A stretch of 26,884 bases of DNA, taken from contig CAZXSM010000021.1 of assembly GCA_964643255.1 (NCBI GenBank), forward strand, positions 1 to 26,884. Direction: 5' to 3'. A model generated the notes under the pieces. That model worked only from the letters and a program-made list of their open reading frames with translations. It was not told the DNA's origin and did not search any database. The translations under genes and the position numbers were made by a program. Numbering within the stretch: the first letter of the stretch is position 1; each line of letters opens with the position of its first letter. This stretch comes from JAAYRG01 sp964643255. GTDB taxonomy: Bacteria > Bacillota > Clostridia > Lachnospirales > Lachnospiraceae. Positions 15,153 through 22,458 of the stretch are shown one piece after another.

Positions 15153-16517
15153 ATGCGCTATAAAAGATGTGGTTTATACTATCAGGAATCACAAGTTAAT
15201 GAAAGAATACTTGATCCAAATGTAATAGCAGTCCCTCATGGATATCAAGTGGAAGTTTTTGCAGAGGGAATGGATACGCCTATAAGTATGGTTTTTGACG
15301 AAAATGATGATTTACTTGTAGCTGATTCTGGTTATACAACAGATGAACCTAAAGTACTTAGGGTTAGAAATGATACTATAGAAGTTGTTGCTGATAACTT
15401 TACTACACCCATTACAGGAATCAATCAGTTAGAGGGGCATATATATGTATCTCATAGGGGGTGTATGACAGTATTAAACCCTGATGGTTCTAGAAATGAC
15501 ATAATAAGTGGTCTTCCTAGTTTTGGTGACCACATAAATAACAGGGTAGAGTTTGGTCCTGACAATAAGATTTATTTTGGCCAAGGAACAGCTACAAACT
15601 CAGGAATAGTTGGAATAGATAATGATTGGATAAGGAAACATCCATATTTTTGTGATATTCCTGGTTCACCTATAATTTTAAAAAGAATTAATTATCAAAC
15701 AGCAAACTTATTAAATCCAGCATCAGGCTCAATTAATACTGGGGCTTTTTCACCCTTTGGTACTCAGAACCTACAACATGTTGAGATGGTAATTGGTAAT
15801 ACTAGGGCTTCAGGATCTATTATGCGAGCTAACCTAGATGGATCAGGTCTTGAATTGCTTGCTTGGGGACTAAGGGACCCTGTTAAAGTAATCTTTGACA
15901 GGGATGATAGATTATTAATTACAAATGATGGCATGGATAATAGAGGAAGTAGGCCAATAGCAAATGCACCTGATACTTTAGAAGTCTTAGTGGAAAAGGC
16001 TTGGTATGGCTGGCCTGACTTTGTGGCAGGTGAGTCTGTTGCATCGCCTAGATTCACACCAATAGGCGGCATACAGCCTAGTCCTTTATTAGAAACAATT
16101 CCATCAGTTCCACCAAGGCCAATAGCAACATTTTCAGCTGGGTCTAATATTATGGGATTTGATATTAACTATAATTCTGGATTTGGTCCAACTAACCATG
16201 CTTATGTAGCTTCATTTGGAAGGGTATATTATGAAGGTATGATAGATTTTATTAGATCGGGTGTAGGTCATAGAATTAATCAAGTTAACCTAACAACTGG
16301 TGAGGTAACAACATTTGCAATAAATACGTCAGGATTTACTGACCCAAGTGGATTGGGAAGACCAACGGATGTTGTATTTGGACCTGATGGGGCAATGTAT
16401 GTTTCGGATTTTGCATATGATATGTATTATGGTCCTAATGTTTTTCCTCCAGGTCAAGGTGTTATCTGGAAAATATCTAGAAGTCAGCCAATTATTAGTA
16501 ATATAGATAAAAAATGA
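15153..16517 (+). CDS. PQQ-dependent sugar dehydrogenase-like beta-propeller protein
   Basis: The 454 residues form repeated beta-propeller-like blades of the glucose/sorbosone dehydrogenase type: MVFDENDDLLVADSG, then FGDHINNRVEFGPDNKIYFGQG, then LRDPVKVIFDRDDRLLITNDG, then KAWYGWPDF, and VVFGPDGAMYVSDF. His127 and Arg241 fall where soluble glucose dehydrogenase has its catalytic His and a PQQ-binding Arg (motif-level reading only). No signal peptide or membrane segment is seen at the N-terminus (MRYKRCGLYYQ), unusual for a family that is mostly exported. TTG 15147 is also in frame; ATG 15153, 6 bases after the weak GGACGG, is preferred. No PQQ biosynthesis gene is nearby. It stands alone between a strong terminator and sigK, so its role is open. 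Confidence 0.8.
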   Translation: MRYKRCGLYYQESQVNERILDPNVIAVPHGYQVEVFAEGMDTPISMVFDENDDLLVADSGYTTDEPKVLRVRNDTIEVVADNFTTPITGINQLEGHIYVSHRGCMTVLNPDGSRNDIISGLPSFGDHINNRVEFGPDNKIYFGQGTATNSGIVGIDNDWIRKHPYFCDIPGSPIILKRINYQTANLLNPASGSINTGAFSPFGTQNLQHVEMVIGNTRASGSIMRANLDGSGLELLAWGLRDPVKVIFDRDDRLLITNDGMDNRGSRPIANAPDTLEVLVEKAWYGWPDFVAGESVASPRFTPIGGIQPSPLLETIPSVPPRPIATFSAGSNIMGFDINYNSGFGPTNHAYVASFGRVYYEGMIDFIRSGVGHRINQVNLTTGEVTTFAINTSGFTDPSGLGRPTDVVFGPDGAMYVSDFAYDMYYGPNVFPPGQGVIWKISRSQPIISNIDKK

Positions 16518-16558
16518 AAAAAGGATAAGTCATACTTGGTCAATTTTTGATGGAAAAG

Positions 16559-16586
16559 CACTATTTATAGTATTAAACATAGACTA
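16559..16586 (+). promoter_or_regulatory. Candidate sporulation (SigK/SigE-type) promoter before sigK
   Basis: CACT (16559-16562), a 15-base spacer and CATAGACTA (16578-16586) match the CATAnnnTA -10 form used by the mother-cell sigma factor SigK, and partly SigE. The predicted start is near 16593, about 30 bases before the sigK start codon. The -35 for this class is short and weakly informative, so chance is possible. Confidence 0.35.
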
Positions 16587-16621
16587 GTAATGAACCCTAA
16601 GCATAAGAGGTGCTTTATTCA

Positions 16622-17239
16622 TTGAAATCCTTTCCTCAACCTTTGAGCCCTGAAAAAGAGGCAGAAGTAATTAGCAAATGTAAAGCGGGCGACAAAGAAG
16701 CTCGTGATATGCTTGTAGTGCATAATCTACGCCTAGTAGCCCACATAGTGAAGAAGTATTACACTTCCAATAAAGATGTTGAAGATTTAATATCAATCGG
16801 CACCATAGGGCTTATTAAAGCAATTGATACCTTTGACCCAGATAAAGGAATAAGGCTTGCAACATATGCTTCTCGCTGTATAGAAAATGAACTTTTAATG
16901 ATGTTTAGAAGTGGAAAGAAGCAGTCCAAGGAAGTTTTTATATATGAACCAATTGGCTCTGATAAAGAAGGTCATTACATTAGTCTAGCAGATATTCTTG
17001 AGAGTGTTGATATAGATGTGGTAGATAAAATAGAAAAAGAGAATAATATAGATCACCTGTACAAAATTATAGACGATGTATTAACTGAGAGAGAAAAGAA
17101 AATAATTGTAATGAGATATGGGTTAAATGGTAATGAACCAGTGACTCAAAAGGTCATTGCAAAAGAAATAGGAATATCAAGATCTTATGTTTCCCGTATA
17201 GAAAAGAAAGCTATAAAAAAATTGTCGAAAAATTTCTAA
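16622..17239 (+). CDS. sigK: SigK-like sporulation sigma factor without a pro-sequence
   Basis: Sigma-70 family factor directing late mother-cell gene expression in sporulation. The 205 residues (from TTG 16622) match the SigK pattern: FPQPLSPEKE at the start, region 2 with LRLVAHIVKKY, DLISIGTIGLIKAIDTFDPDKG and LATYASRCIENELLM, then PIGSDKEG, and region 4 with LTEREKKIIVMRYGL and AKEIGISRSYVSRIEKKA. Bacillus SigK is made as pro-SigK with about 20 extra hydrophobic N-terminal residues; here an in-frame TAA at 16604-16606 rules these out. AAGAGGTG (16605-16612) suits TTG 16622 better than GTG 16610, which it overlaps. The reading frame is intact, with no skin-type insertion. A SigK paralogue with another role is possible. 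Confidence 0.85.
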   Translation: MKSFPQPLSPEKEAEVISKCKAGDKEARDMLVVHNLRLVAHIVKKYYTSNKDVEDLISIGTIGLIKAIDTFDPDKGIRLATYASRCIENELLMMFRSGKKQSKEVFIYEPIGSDKEGHYISLADILESVDIDVVDKIEKENNIDHLYKIIDDVLTEREKKIIVMRYGLNGNEPVTQKVIAKEIGISRSYVSRIEKKAIKKLSKNF

Positions 17240-17242
17240 TTG

Positions 17243-17262
17243 CAAAACTTGTATAGTTTTTG
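17243..17262 (+). terminator. Weak terminator-like hairpin after sigK
   Basis: AAAACT (17244-17249) pairs with AGTTTT (17255-17260) around the loop TGTAT, with a short T-run at the base. The stem is AT-rich and short, so efficiency is doubtful. Confidence 0.35.
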
Positions 17263-17295
17263 TATATTTAATAAATGTAATATTCTTTATAAATA

Positions 17296-17304
17296 TGTTA
17301 TAAT
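17296..17304 (+). promoter_or_regulatory. Putative extended -10 promoter for the receiver-pilus gene group
   Basis: TGTTATAAT is a perfect extended -10. No strong -35 is seen 17 bases upstream. The predicted start is near 17311, giving a leader of about 100 bases that contains the hairpin at 17359-17381. Confidence 0.45.
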
Positions 17305-17358
17305 ATAGTAATATGAGAATTATGCTCTTTAAAAACAGACATTATATACAACAAGTGT

Positions 17359-17385
17359 ACAAATAATTGAGGATTATTTGTTTTT
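17359..17385 (+). terminator. Attenuator-like hairpin in the leader of the receiver gene
   Basis: A perfect 9-bp stem (ACAAATAAT 17359-17367 with ATTATTTGT 17373-17381) has the loop TGAGG and runs straight into TTTT (17382-17385). It lies downstream of the putative promoter and 24 bases before the start codon, just ahead of AAGGAGG (17398-17404), the position of a transcription attenuator. No antiterminator partner, T-box or known riboswitch was recognised. Confidence 0.5.
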
Positions 17386-17409
17386 AAAAATAAAACTAAG
17401 GAGGAAGAC

Positions 17410-18669
17410 ATGAAATTGTTTGATTTTTTCAGAAACAAATCCAGAAAGTCAGATGAAGCTAACAAACAACCAATTAATCGCAGTGGTGTCATGATAGTAG
17501 ATGATTCAAGGTTTTCGCGGAGTGTTTTAAGAGATATTTTGGAAAACGAGGGATTTGAAGTAGTTGGCGAAGCAAGTGACGGGCAAGAAGCTATAGATAA
17601 AGCAAAAGAATTGTATCCAGAAATTATGTTCCTAGATGTAGAAATGCCTGTACTTAATGGACTTGAGGCTCTTCCTAAAATTATCAAAAATGATCCAGGT
17701 ATCAATGTAATTATGTGTACGGCCCTGGGACAAAAGAAAATAATTATGAAGGCTACAAAAGCAGGAGCTAAAGATTATGTAATTAAGCCCTACAGAAAAG
17801 AAAATATAATAGATGTTTTGGCAGGATATGAATCAGCTAAGGCTAAATCAAAAGCTAAGCCAGAAGAAATTGAAGAAAGCCAAGAAAGCAGTATCCATAC
17901 AAGTGTGGATACTGAAGAAGAAAGCCCATCCCCACATAAAGAAATTGAGCTAAGTACAAACTATGAGGACAAGCAATATAAGAAGTATGATGTAGTGGGG
18001 GATGTGGAAGTTTCAGATAATGAAGAAGAAGTGGACGACCTAGCTACTTGGTATACATATACAGAAGAAGTAGAAGAATCACAAGATTCAGATAGTTTAT
18101 CAGAAACAGACGAACAAGAAGAATCTTCAAAAATAGATCAAGAAGAAGCATCAAAATCAGATCAAGAAGAGGAAGTTATTGAAGAAGACCTTACCATAGT
18201 AGAAGACTTTAGTTTTATTTGGTCAGACCGTTTTGCTAGCCAAGATTTTAATTTCTTTAACAAAACAGCTAGAAAAATGGAAAGAGTCCATTTATTAGAT
18301 TATGATTCTTCTAATACTATGAGAGATAGTTTAGAGCAAATACCTTCTGATAAATTAATGTTTATTGGTATGATGAGAGCTTATACTTTAGGGGACAAAA
18401 GTATTGATCAACTTAACAGTGAATCAGCATCTATTGAATTATCAGTTGTAAATAATGATAATCGTAGCTTACTAGATGATATTATAAAAGGAGACATACA
18501 AACTAAAGAAATATCAATGTCAGACTATATATCAAACTTTAATGTTTCGGATATGAACCTTGATTTGCAAGATAAAGACAAGGAAAGTGTTACAAGACAA
18601 TTAGTTAATAATAAGTATAATCGCAGTTTTTATACACAAGACAATTATACAACTAATCATTCACAATAG
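17410..18669 (+). CDS. CheY-like receiver fused to a long acidic region of unknown function
   Basis: The N-terminal 140 residues include a complete receiver domain: acidic pair Asp31-Asp32, phospho-acceptor Asp76 (MFLDVEMP), Thr104 and Lys126 (VIKPY). The remaining 280 residues contain no DNA-binding helix-turn-helix, GGDEF, EAL or other output domain that I recognise. Residues about 145-260 are low-complexity and very acidic, with the short repeat SKIDQEEA/SKSDQEEE. A more ordered-looking segment follows (WSDRFASQDFNFFNKTARKMERVHLLD onward) and may be a binding domain. AAGGAGG is 5 bases before the ATG. The next gene starts 14 bases downstream and the type IV pilus ATPases follow, so a role in controlling pilus function, like PilG/PilH receivers, is a reasonable inference. 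No cognate histidine kinase is in the window. Confidence 0.8.
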   Translation: MKLFDFFRNKSRKSDEANKQPINRSGVMIVDDSRFSRSVLRDILENEGFEVVGEASDGQEAIDKAKELYPEIMFLDVEMPVLNGLEALPKIIKNDPGINVIMCTALGQKKIIMKATKAGAKDYVIKPYRKENIIDVLAGYESAKAKSKAKPEEIEESQESSIHTSVDTEEESPSPHKEIELSTNYEDKQYKKYDVVGDVEVSDNEEEVDDLATWYTYTEEVEESQDSDSLSETDEQEESSKIDQEEASKSDQEEEVIEEDLTIVEDFSFIWSDRFASQDFNFFNKTARKMERVHLLDYDSSNTMRDSLEQIPSDKLMFIGMMRAYTLGDKSIDQLNSESASIELSVVNNDNRSLLDDIIKGDIQTKEISMSDYISNFNVSDMNLDLQDKDKESVTRQLVNNKYNRSFYTQDNYTTNHSQ

Positions 18670-18683
18670 GAGGAGGAATTTCA

Positions 18684-19607
18684 ATGAAGTATATTTTAAA
18701 TAGTAATCAGTTAGAAGGCTTAAACAAAATACTTGACAGCAAGAATGACATTAGTATTTTAAACAATTATGGTGAAACAGACTTATCAGATAAAGATGAA
18801 TCCTATTTAATTAAGAAAGGTATTTTAAATGAAGAAGCTAGCCTTGGGGAAAATGAAATATTTGATATTCTAGCTAATCCAAGTACTATAACAAAATTCA
18901 TGATTACTGGCGGGGCTAACAAGTATGAGCACATCATATCTTATGATGAGTCAGAAGAAAAACAAGTGGCATTTTCAACTAGTCCAGAATATTTTATTAT
19001 TGACGATAATGTTGATAATAAGACCACTATAAATACAATTGTAGACTTTCTTGGATCAAGTAGTTTAAAAAGTTTAAACATCAATATTAAACTATCAGCA
19101 AAAGAAGCTATTGTACTTGGTGGTATGTTAGATCTAGAAAGAAGAAGTTTGCTTCGTGCATTTGTGGACGAGCTTCCATATACCAACAACAAATACGGTG
19201 TAAATATGATTTGGAGAATGATTCATGAGTATAAGGAAAGTATCCAATGGTTGGTATATAATCTAAGTGAAGTTATAGGACAAGAAATATCCTTAGAATT
19301 AGACCAAGTAAAAGAGATATTAGATGAACTTGCTAAAAAAGGCTTATTGACTGAGGAATATGGTCAATATCAATTAAATGAAGATTATAGTAAATTAGCT
19401 AATCGCATGATAATATTGGACAATATTATGACCTTTGAAATGATTTCTAATTCTTTACAAAAGAGTGTAGGATTTGTTTGCATCCAATCTGGCGTTCATG
19501 ATATACTTATTATTGACTATGATGGCAATGACTTACTTCTTGAGACCGTTAGTTCACAACGTTTGTTGGAATATATTGAAAAGCTATTAAAAGGAGAAAT
19601 TATATAA
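18684..19607 (+). CDS. Unrecognised 307-residue protein with two similar halves
   Basis: I do not recognise a family. The protein is soluble in appearance, with no signal peptide or membrane segment and one Cys (266). Two parts look alike. One is a helix ending KKGIL at 44-48 followed by E-rich residues and a beta-rich stretch at about 71-106. The other is a helix ending KKGLL at 218-222 followed by TEEYGQYQL and a beta-rich stretch at about 262-290. Each resembles a winged helix plus sheet, suggesting an internal duplication. The centre (LSAKEAIVLGGMLDLERRSLLRAF, about 137-160) is helical. AGGAGGA overlaps the stop of the receiver gene and precedes the ATG, so the two genes are almost surely co-transcribed. 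Partnering the receiver or pilus machinery is inferred from position only. Confidence 0.7.
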   Translation: MKYILNSNQLEGLNKILDSKNDISILNNYGETDLSDKDESYLIKKGILNEEASLGENEIFDILANPSTITKFMITGGANKYEHIISYDESEEKQVAFSTSPEYFIIDDNVDNKTTINTIVDFLGSSSLKSLNINIKLSAKEAIVLGGMLDLERRSLLRAFVDELPYTNNKYGVNMIWRMIHEYKESIQWLVYNLSEVIGQEISLELDQVKEILDELAKKGLLTEEYGQYQLNEDYSKLANRMIILDNIMTFEMISNSLQKSVGFVCIQSGVHDILIIDYDGNDLLLETVSSQRLLEYIEKLLKGEII

Positions 19608-19684
19608 AAAGTTTAGACCATAACAATTTATTTACTGATAAATTTAAGATAAAGATTAAAAACAAATTTTAGGGGCGGGAGAGT

Positions 19685-21373
19685 ATGGCTAGGAGAAGAA
19701 AGAAATTAGGTGAAATCCTTGTAGAAGTAGGATTAATAACTGAAGAGCAGCTAGAGAATGCTCTGCAAATACAAAAAGAGACAGGGGAAAAGCTAGGGAA
19801 GGTATTAGCTCAACAAAATTATATTACCGAATCTGAGATAATGGAAGTACTTGAATTCCAATTAGGTATCCCTCATGTTGATTTAGACAACATAGAGATA
19901 TCTAGTGACATTATTAAGTTGATTCCATATAGCCTTGTCCAAAGACATGGTATTTTACCTATAAAGCTAGAGAGAGACTTACTATATGTTGCAATGGACG
20001 ATCCTTTAAACTTCATTGCTATAGAAGATTTGCGTATGGCAACAAGACACGAGATTGCGCCTATGATAGCTTCTAAAGCATCTATAGATAGGACTATTAG
20101 TAGAGTATATGGTTCGGATTCAGCAGACAAAGCTATACAAGAATTTAAACAAGAAAGTGATACATTAACAAGCTCATCAAGTGATATATTAGAAGGAGAT
20201 TCATATGAAGTAGATTCAGCACCAATTGTAAAGCTTGTAAATTCAATTATTGAACAAGCTATATCCCAAGGTGCTAGTGACGTTCATATTGAGCCGCTAG
20301 AAGATGAAGTTAGAGTTAGATTTAGGGTTGATGGTAAATTATATATAGCTTCAAGTATCCCTAAAGAAGCCCAGTCAGCTGTATTAACTCGTATAAAGAT
20401 AATGTCTGGCATGGATATATCTCAAAAGAGAATACCCCAAGACGGAAGATTTGATTTTAGAGTAAGTAACAAGATTTTAAATGTTCGTGTATCAGTTTTG
20501 CCAACTGTCTATGGTGAAAAAATAGCAATGCGTATACTTGACAAAACGAATTTCTTAATACCAAAAGAGAAGCTTGGCTTTACTAAGAAGAATTTGGCTA
20601 AGTTTGAAAGCCTTCTTAACAATCCTAATGGTATAATATTAGTAACAGGACCTACAGGTAGTGGTAAGTCAACTACCCTTTATACAATGCTAAATCAACT
20701 TAACAAAATATCAGAAAATATAATTACTATAGAAGATCCAATTGAATATCAGATAGAAGGACTTAATCAAGTCCAAGTTAACCCTAAAGCAGGACTTACA
20801 TTTCCAGGGGCTCTTAGATCCTTCCTTAGACAGGATCCTGACATTATAATGGTTGGTGAAATTAGAGATAATGAAACTGTAGATGTTGCTGTCCGTGCAG
20901 CTATTACTGGTCACTTAGTTTTGAGTACCTTACATACTAATGACGCAGTAAGTACAATATCTAGATTAGCAAATATGGGTGTTCCACCTTATCTTATGGC
21001 AGTTGCACTTAAAGGAGTAATATCACAAAGACTAGTAAGAAGATTATGCACTAATTGTGCTACTAACTATAAACCATCAGAGCATGAGCTTACTTATCTG
21101 GGGCTTCCTTTAGATGGAGATTACACTTTTAAAAAGGCAAAAGGTTGTACAAGTTGTCATAATACAGGATATAAGGGAAGAATTGCTATCCATGAGATTT
21201 TACTTATAAGTAATGAAATAAAGGATATGATTTCAAGAGGAGTAACAGTTAACGAAATTACTAGGTTTGCTATAAAGGATGGAATGTCTACACTTAAGAA
21301 TGAGGCAGTAAACCTTATAAAACAGGGTATAACATCTTTTGAAGAAACCATGGATATAACCTATACACAATAA
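19685..21373 (+). CDS. pilB: Type IV pilus extension ATPase PilB (GspE family) with MshEN-type N-terminus
   Basis: Hexameric cytoplasmic ATPase that powers pilus assembly. The 562 residues begin with two 24-residue units of the MshEN type: 7-30 (KLGEILVEVGLI...LQIQ) and 36-59 (KLGKVLAQQNYI...LEFQ). In related ATPases these bind cyclic-di-GMP. The second unit lacks the usual Gly in its middle. The ATPase core follows, with Walker A GPTGSGKS at 322-329, an Asp box (TIEDPIEY), Walker B (DPDIIMVGEIRD) and a His box (LVLSTLHTND). The zinc-type cysteines LCTNC and GCTSC precede a C-terminal GRIAIHEIL. A G-rich stretch before the ATG holds the ribosome site. It is 77 bases after the unknown 307-residue gene and leads pilT and pilC. 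Confidence 0.95.
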   Translation: MARRRKKLGEILVEVGLITEEQLENALQIQKETGEKLGKVLAQQNYITESEIMEVLEFQLGIPHVDLDNIEISSDIIKLIPYSLVQRHGILPIKLERDLLYVAMDDPLNFIAIEDLRMATRHEIAPMIASKASIDRTISRVYGSDSADKAIQEFKQESDTLTSSSSDILEGDSYEVDSAPIVKLVNSIIEQAISQGASDVHIEPLEDEVRVRFRVDGKLYIASSIPKEAQSAVLTRIKIMSGMDISQKRIPQDGRFDFRVSNKILNVRVSVLPTVYGEKIAMRILDKTNFLIPKEKLGFTKKNLAKFESLLNNPNGIILVTGPTGSGKSTTLYTMLNQLNKISENIITIEDPIEYQIEGLNQVQVNPKAGLTFPGALRSFLRQDPDIIMVGEIRDNETVDVAVRAAITGHLVLSTLHTNDAVSTISRLANMGVPPYLMAVALKGVISQRLVRRLCTNCATNYKPSEHELTYLGLPLDGDYTFKKAKGCTSCHNTGYKGRIAIHEILLISNEIKDMISRGVTVNEITRFAIKDGMSTLKNEAVNLIKQGITSFEETMDITYTQ

Positions 21374-21390
21374 AGATGAAGGTGGATAAA

Positions 21391-22443
21391 ATGAAACTTA
21401 AGACAATATTAGCTGAGGCAGTAGACCTTAAGGCATCGGATATACATATTACAGTAGGTACCCCGATTGTACTTAGAGTTAATGGAAAACTTAAAAATTT
21501 GGATGAAAATGTTTTAATGCCAGATGAGACAGAAGAGTTAGTTCGTGAATTAACAACAGAGAGTCAGTGGCAGGAACTTAATAGTAAAGGTGAAGTTGAC
21601 TTTTCATATTCCATTCCAGGTTTGCAGAGATTCAGGGTAAATGTATATATGCAAAGAAATTCATATGCAGCAGCTATTAGGTTAATAAATATTAAAATTC
21701 CTACACTAGAAGAGCTAGGATTACCCCCTGTGGTAAAAGATTTAACAAAAAAGAACAGTGGTATTGTATTAGTTACCGGTCCTACAGGAAGTGGTAAGTC
21801 AACAACATTAGCAAGTATGATTGATTTAATAAATCACACAAGGGATAAACATATTGTTACCCTTGAAGATCCAATTGAATACTTGTTTAAGCATAATAGA
21901 AGTATAGTAAACCAAAGAGAAGTTGGAACAGATACCCTTAATTTTAGTAATGCACTTAGGGCTTCTCTAAGACAAGATCCCGATATTATATTAGTTGGAG
22001 AAATGCGTGACCATGATACTATATCAGTTGCTTTAACTGCAGCAGAGACCGGTCACCTAGTATTTTCCACACTTCATACTGTTGGGGCAGCAGCAACTAT
22101 TAACCGTGTTATTGATATATTTCCACCTAACCAACAAGAACAGATTAGATTTCAATTATCAATGACTTTACAGGCTGTTATATCCCAACAACTTATAACT
22201 AGGGCCGATGGACAAGGACGAGTTGCAGCCTTCGAGATTATGATAACAACACCAGCAATCCGTAATATGATTCGAGAATCTAAGATTCACCAGTTAAATA
22301 ATGTAATTCAGACCAATCAAAGCAAAGGTATGCAAACTATGGATGACGCTCTTATTAACTTGTATAGAAAGGGTCTTATTACAAAAGAAGATACACTTGA
22401 AAGATGTGTAGATGCAGACTATCTTAAGGGGATGACTTCATAA
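21391..22443 (+). CDS. pilT: Type IV pilus retraction ATPase PilT
   Basis: Hexameric ATPase that disassembles pili and drives twitching. From ATG 21391 it has 350 residues: a PAS-like N-terminal domain (LKASDIHITVGTPIVLRVNGKL), Walker A GPTGSGKS, LEDPIEYLF, Walker B DPDIILVGEMRD, the His box LVFSTLHTVGA, and the PilT-typical C-terminal AIRNMIRESK motif, which separates it from PilB. It lacks the zinc cysteines of PilB. ATG 21376 is also in frame, but AAGGTGG at 21380-21385 lies between the two, so the later start is preferred. It starts 17 bases after the pilB stop. Confidence 0.95.
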   Translation: MKLKTILAEAVDLKASDIHITVGTPIVLRVNGKLKNLDENVLMPDETEELVRELTTESQWQELNSKGEVDFSYSIPGLQRFRVNVYMQRNSYAAAIRLINIKIPTLEELGLPPVVKDLTKKNSGIVLVTGPTGSGKSTTLASMIDLINHTRDKHIVTLEDPIEYLFKHNRSIVNQREVGTDTLNFSNALRASLRQDPDIILVGEMRDHDTISVALTAAETGHLVFSTLHTVGAAATINRVIDIFPPNQQEQIRFQLSMTLQAVISQQLITRADGQGRVAAFEIMITTPAIRNMIRESKIHQLNNVIQTNQSKGMQTMDDALINLYRKGLITKEDTLERCVDADYLKGMTS

Positions 22444-22458
22444 TTAAGCGAGGTAATT

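Noticed and set aside
17240..17409. c-di-GMP (GEMM) riboswitch in the pilus-locus leader
   Set aside because: The conserved core blocks and tetraloop-receptor pattern were not found; only a simple hairpin with T-run is present.
19608..19684. Functional hairpin before pilB (AATTTAT/ATAAATT, 19625-19644)
   Set aside because: Seven A-T pairs only; expected by chance in DNA this AT-rich.
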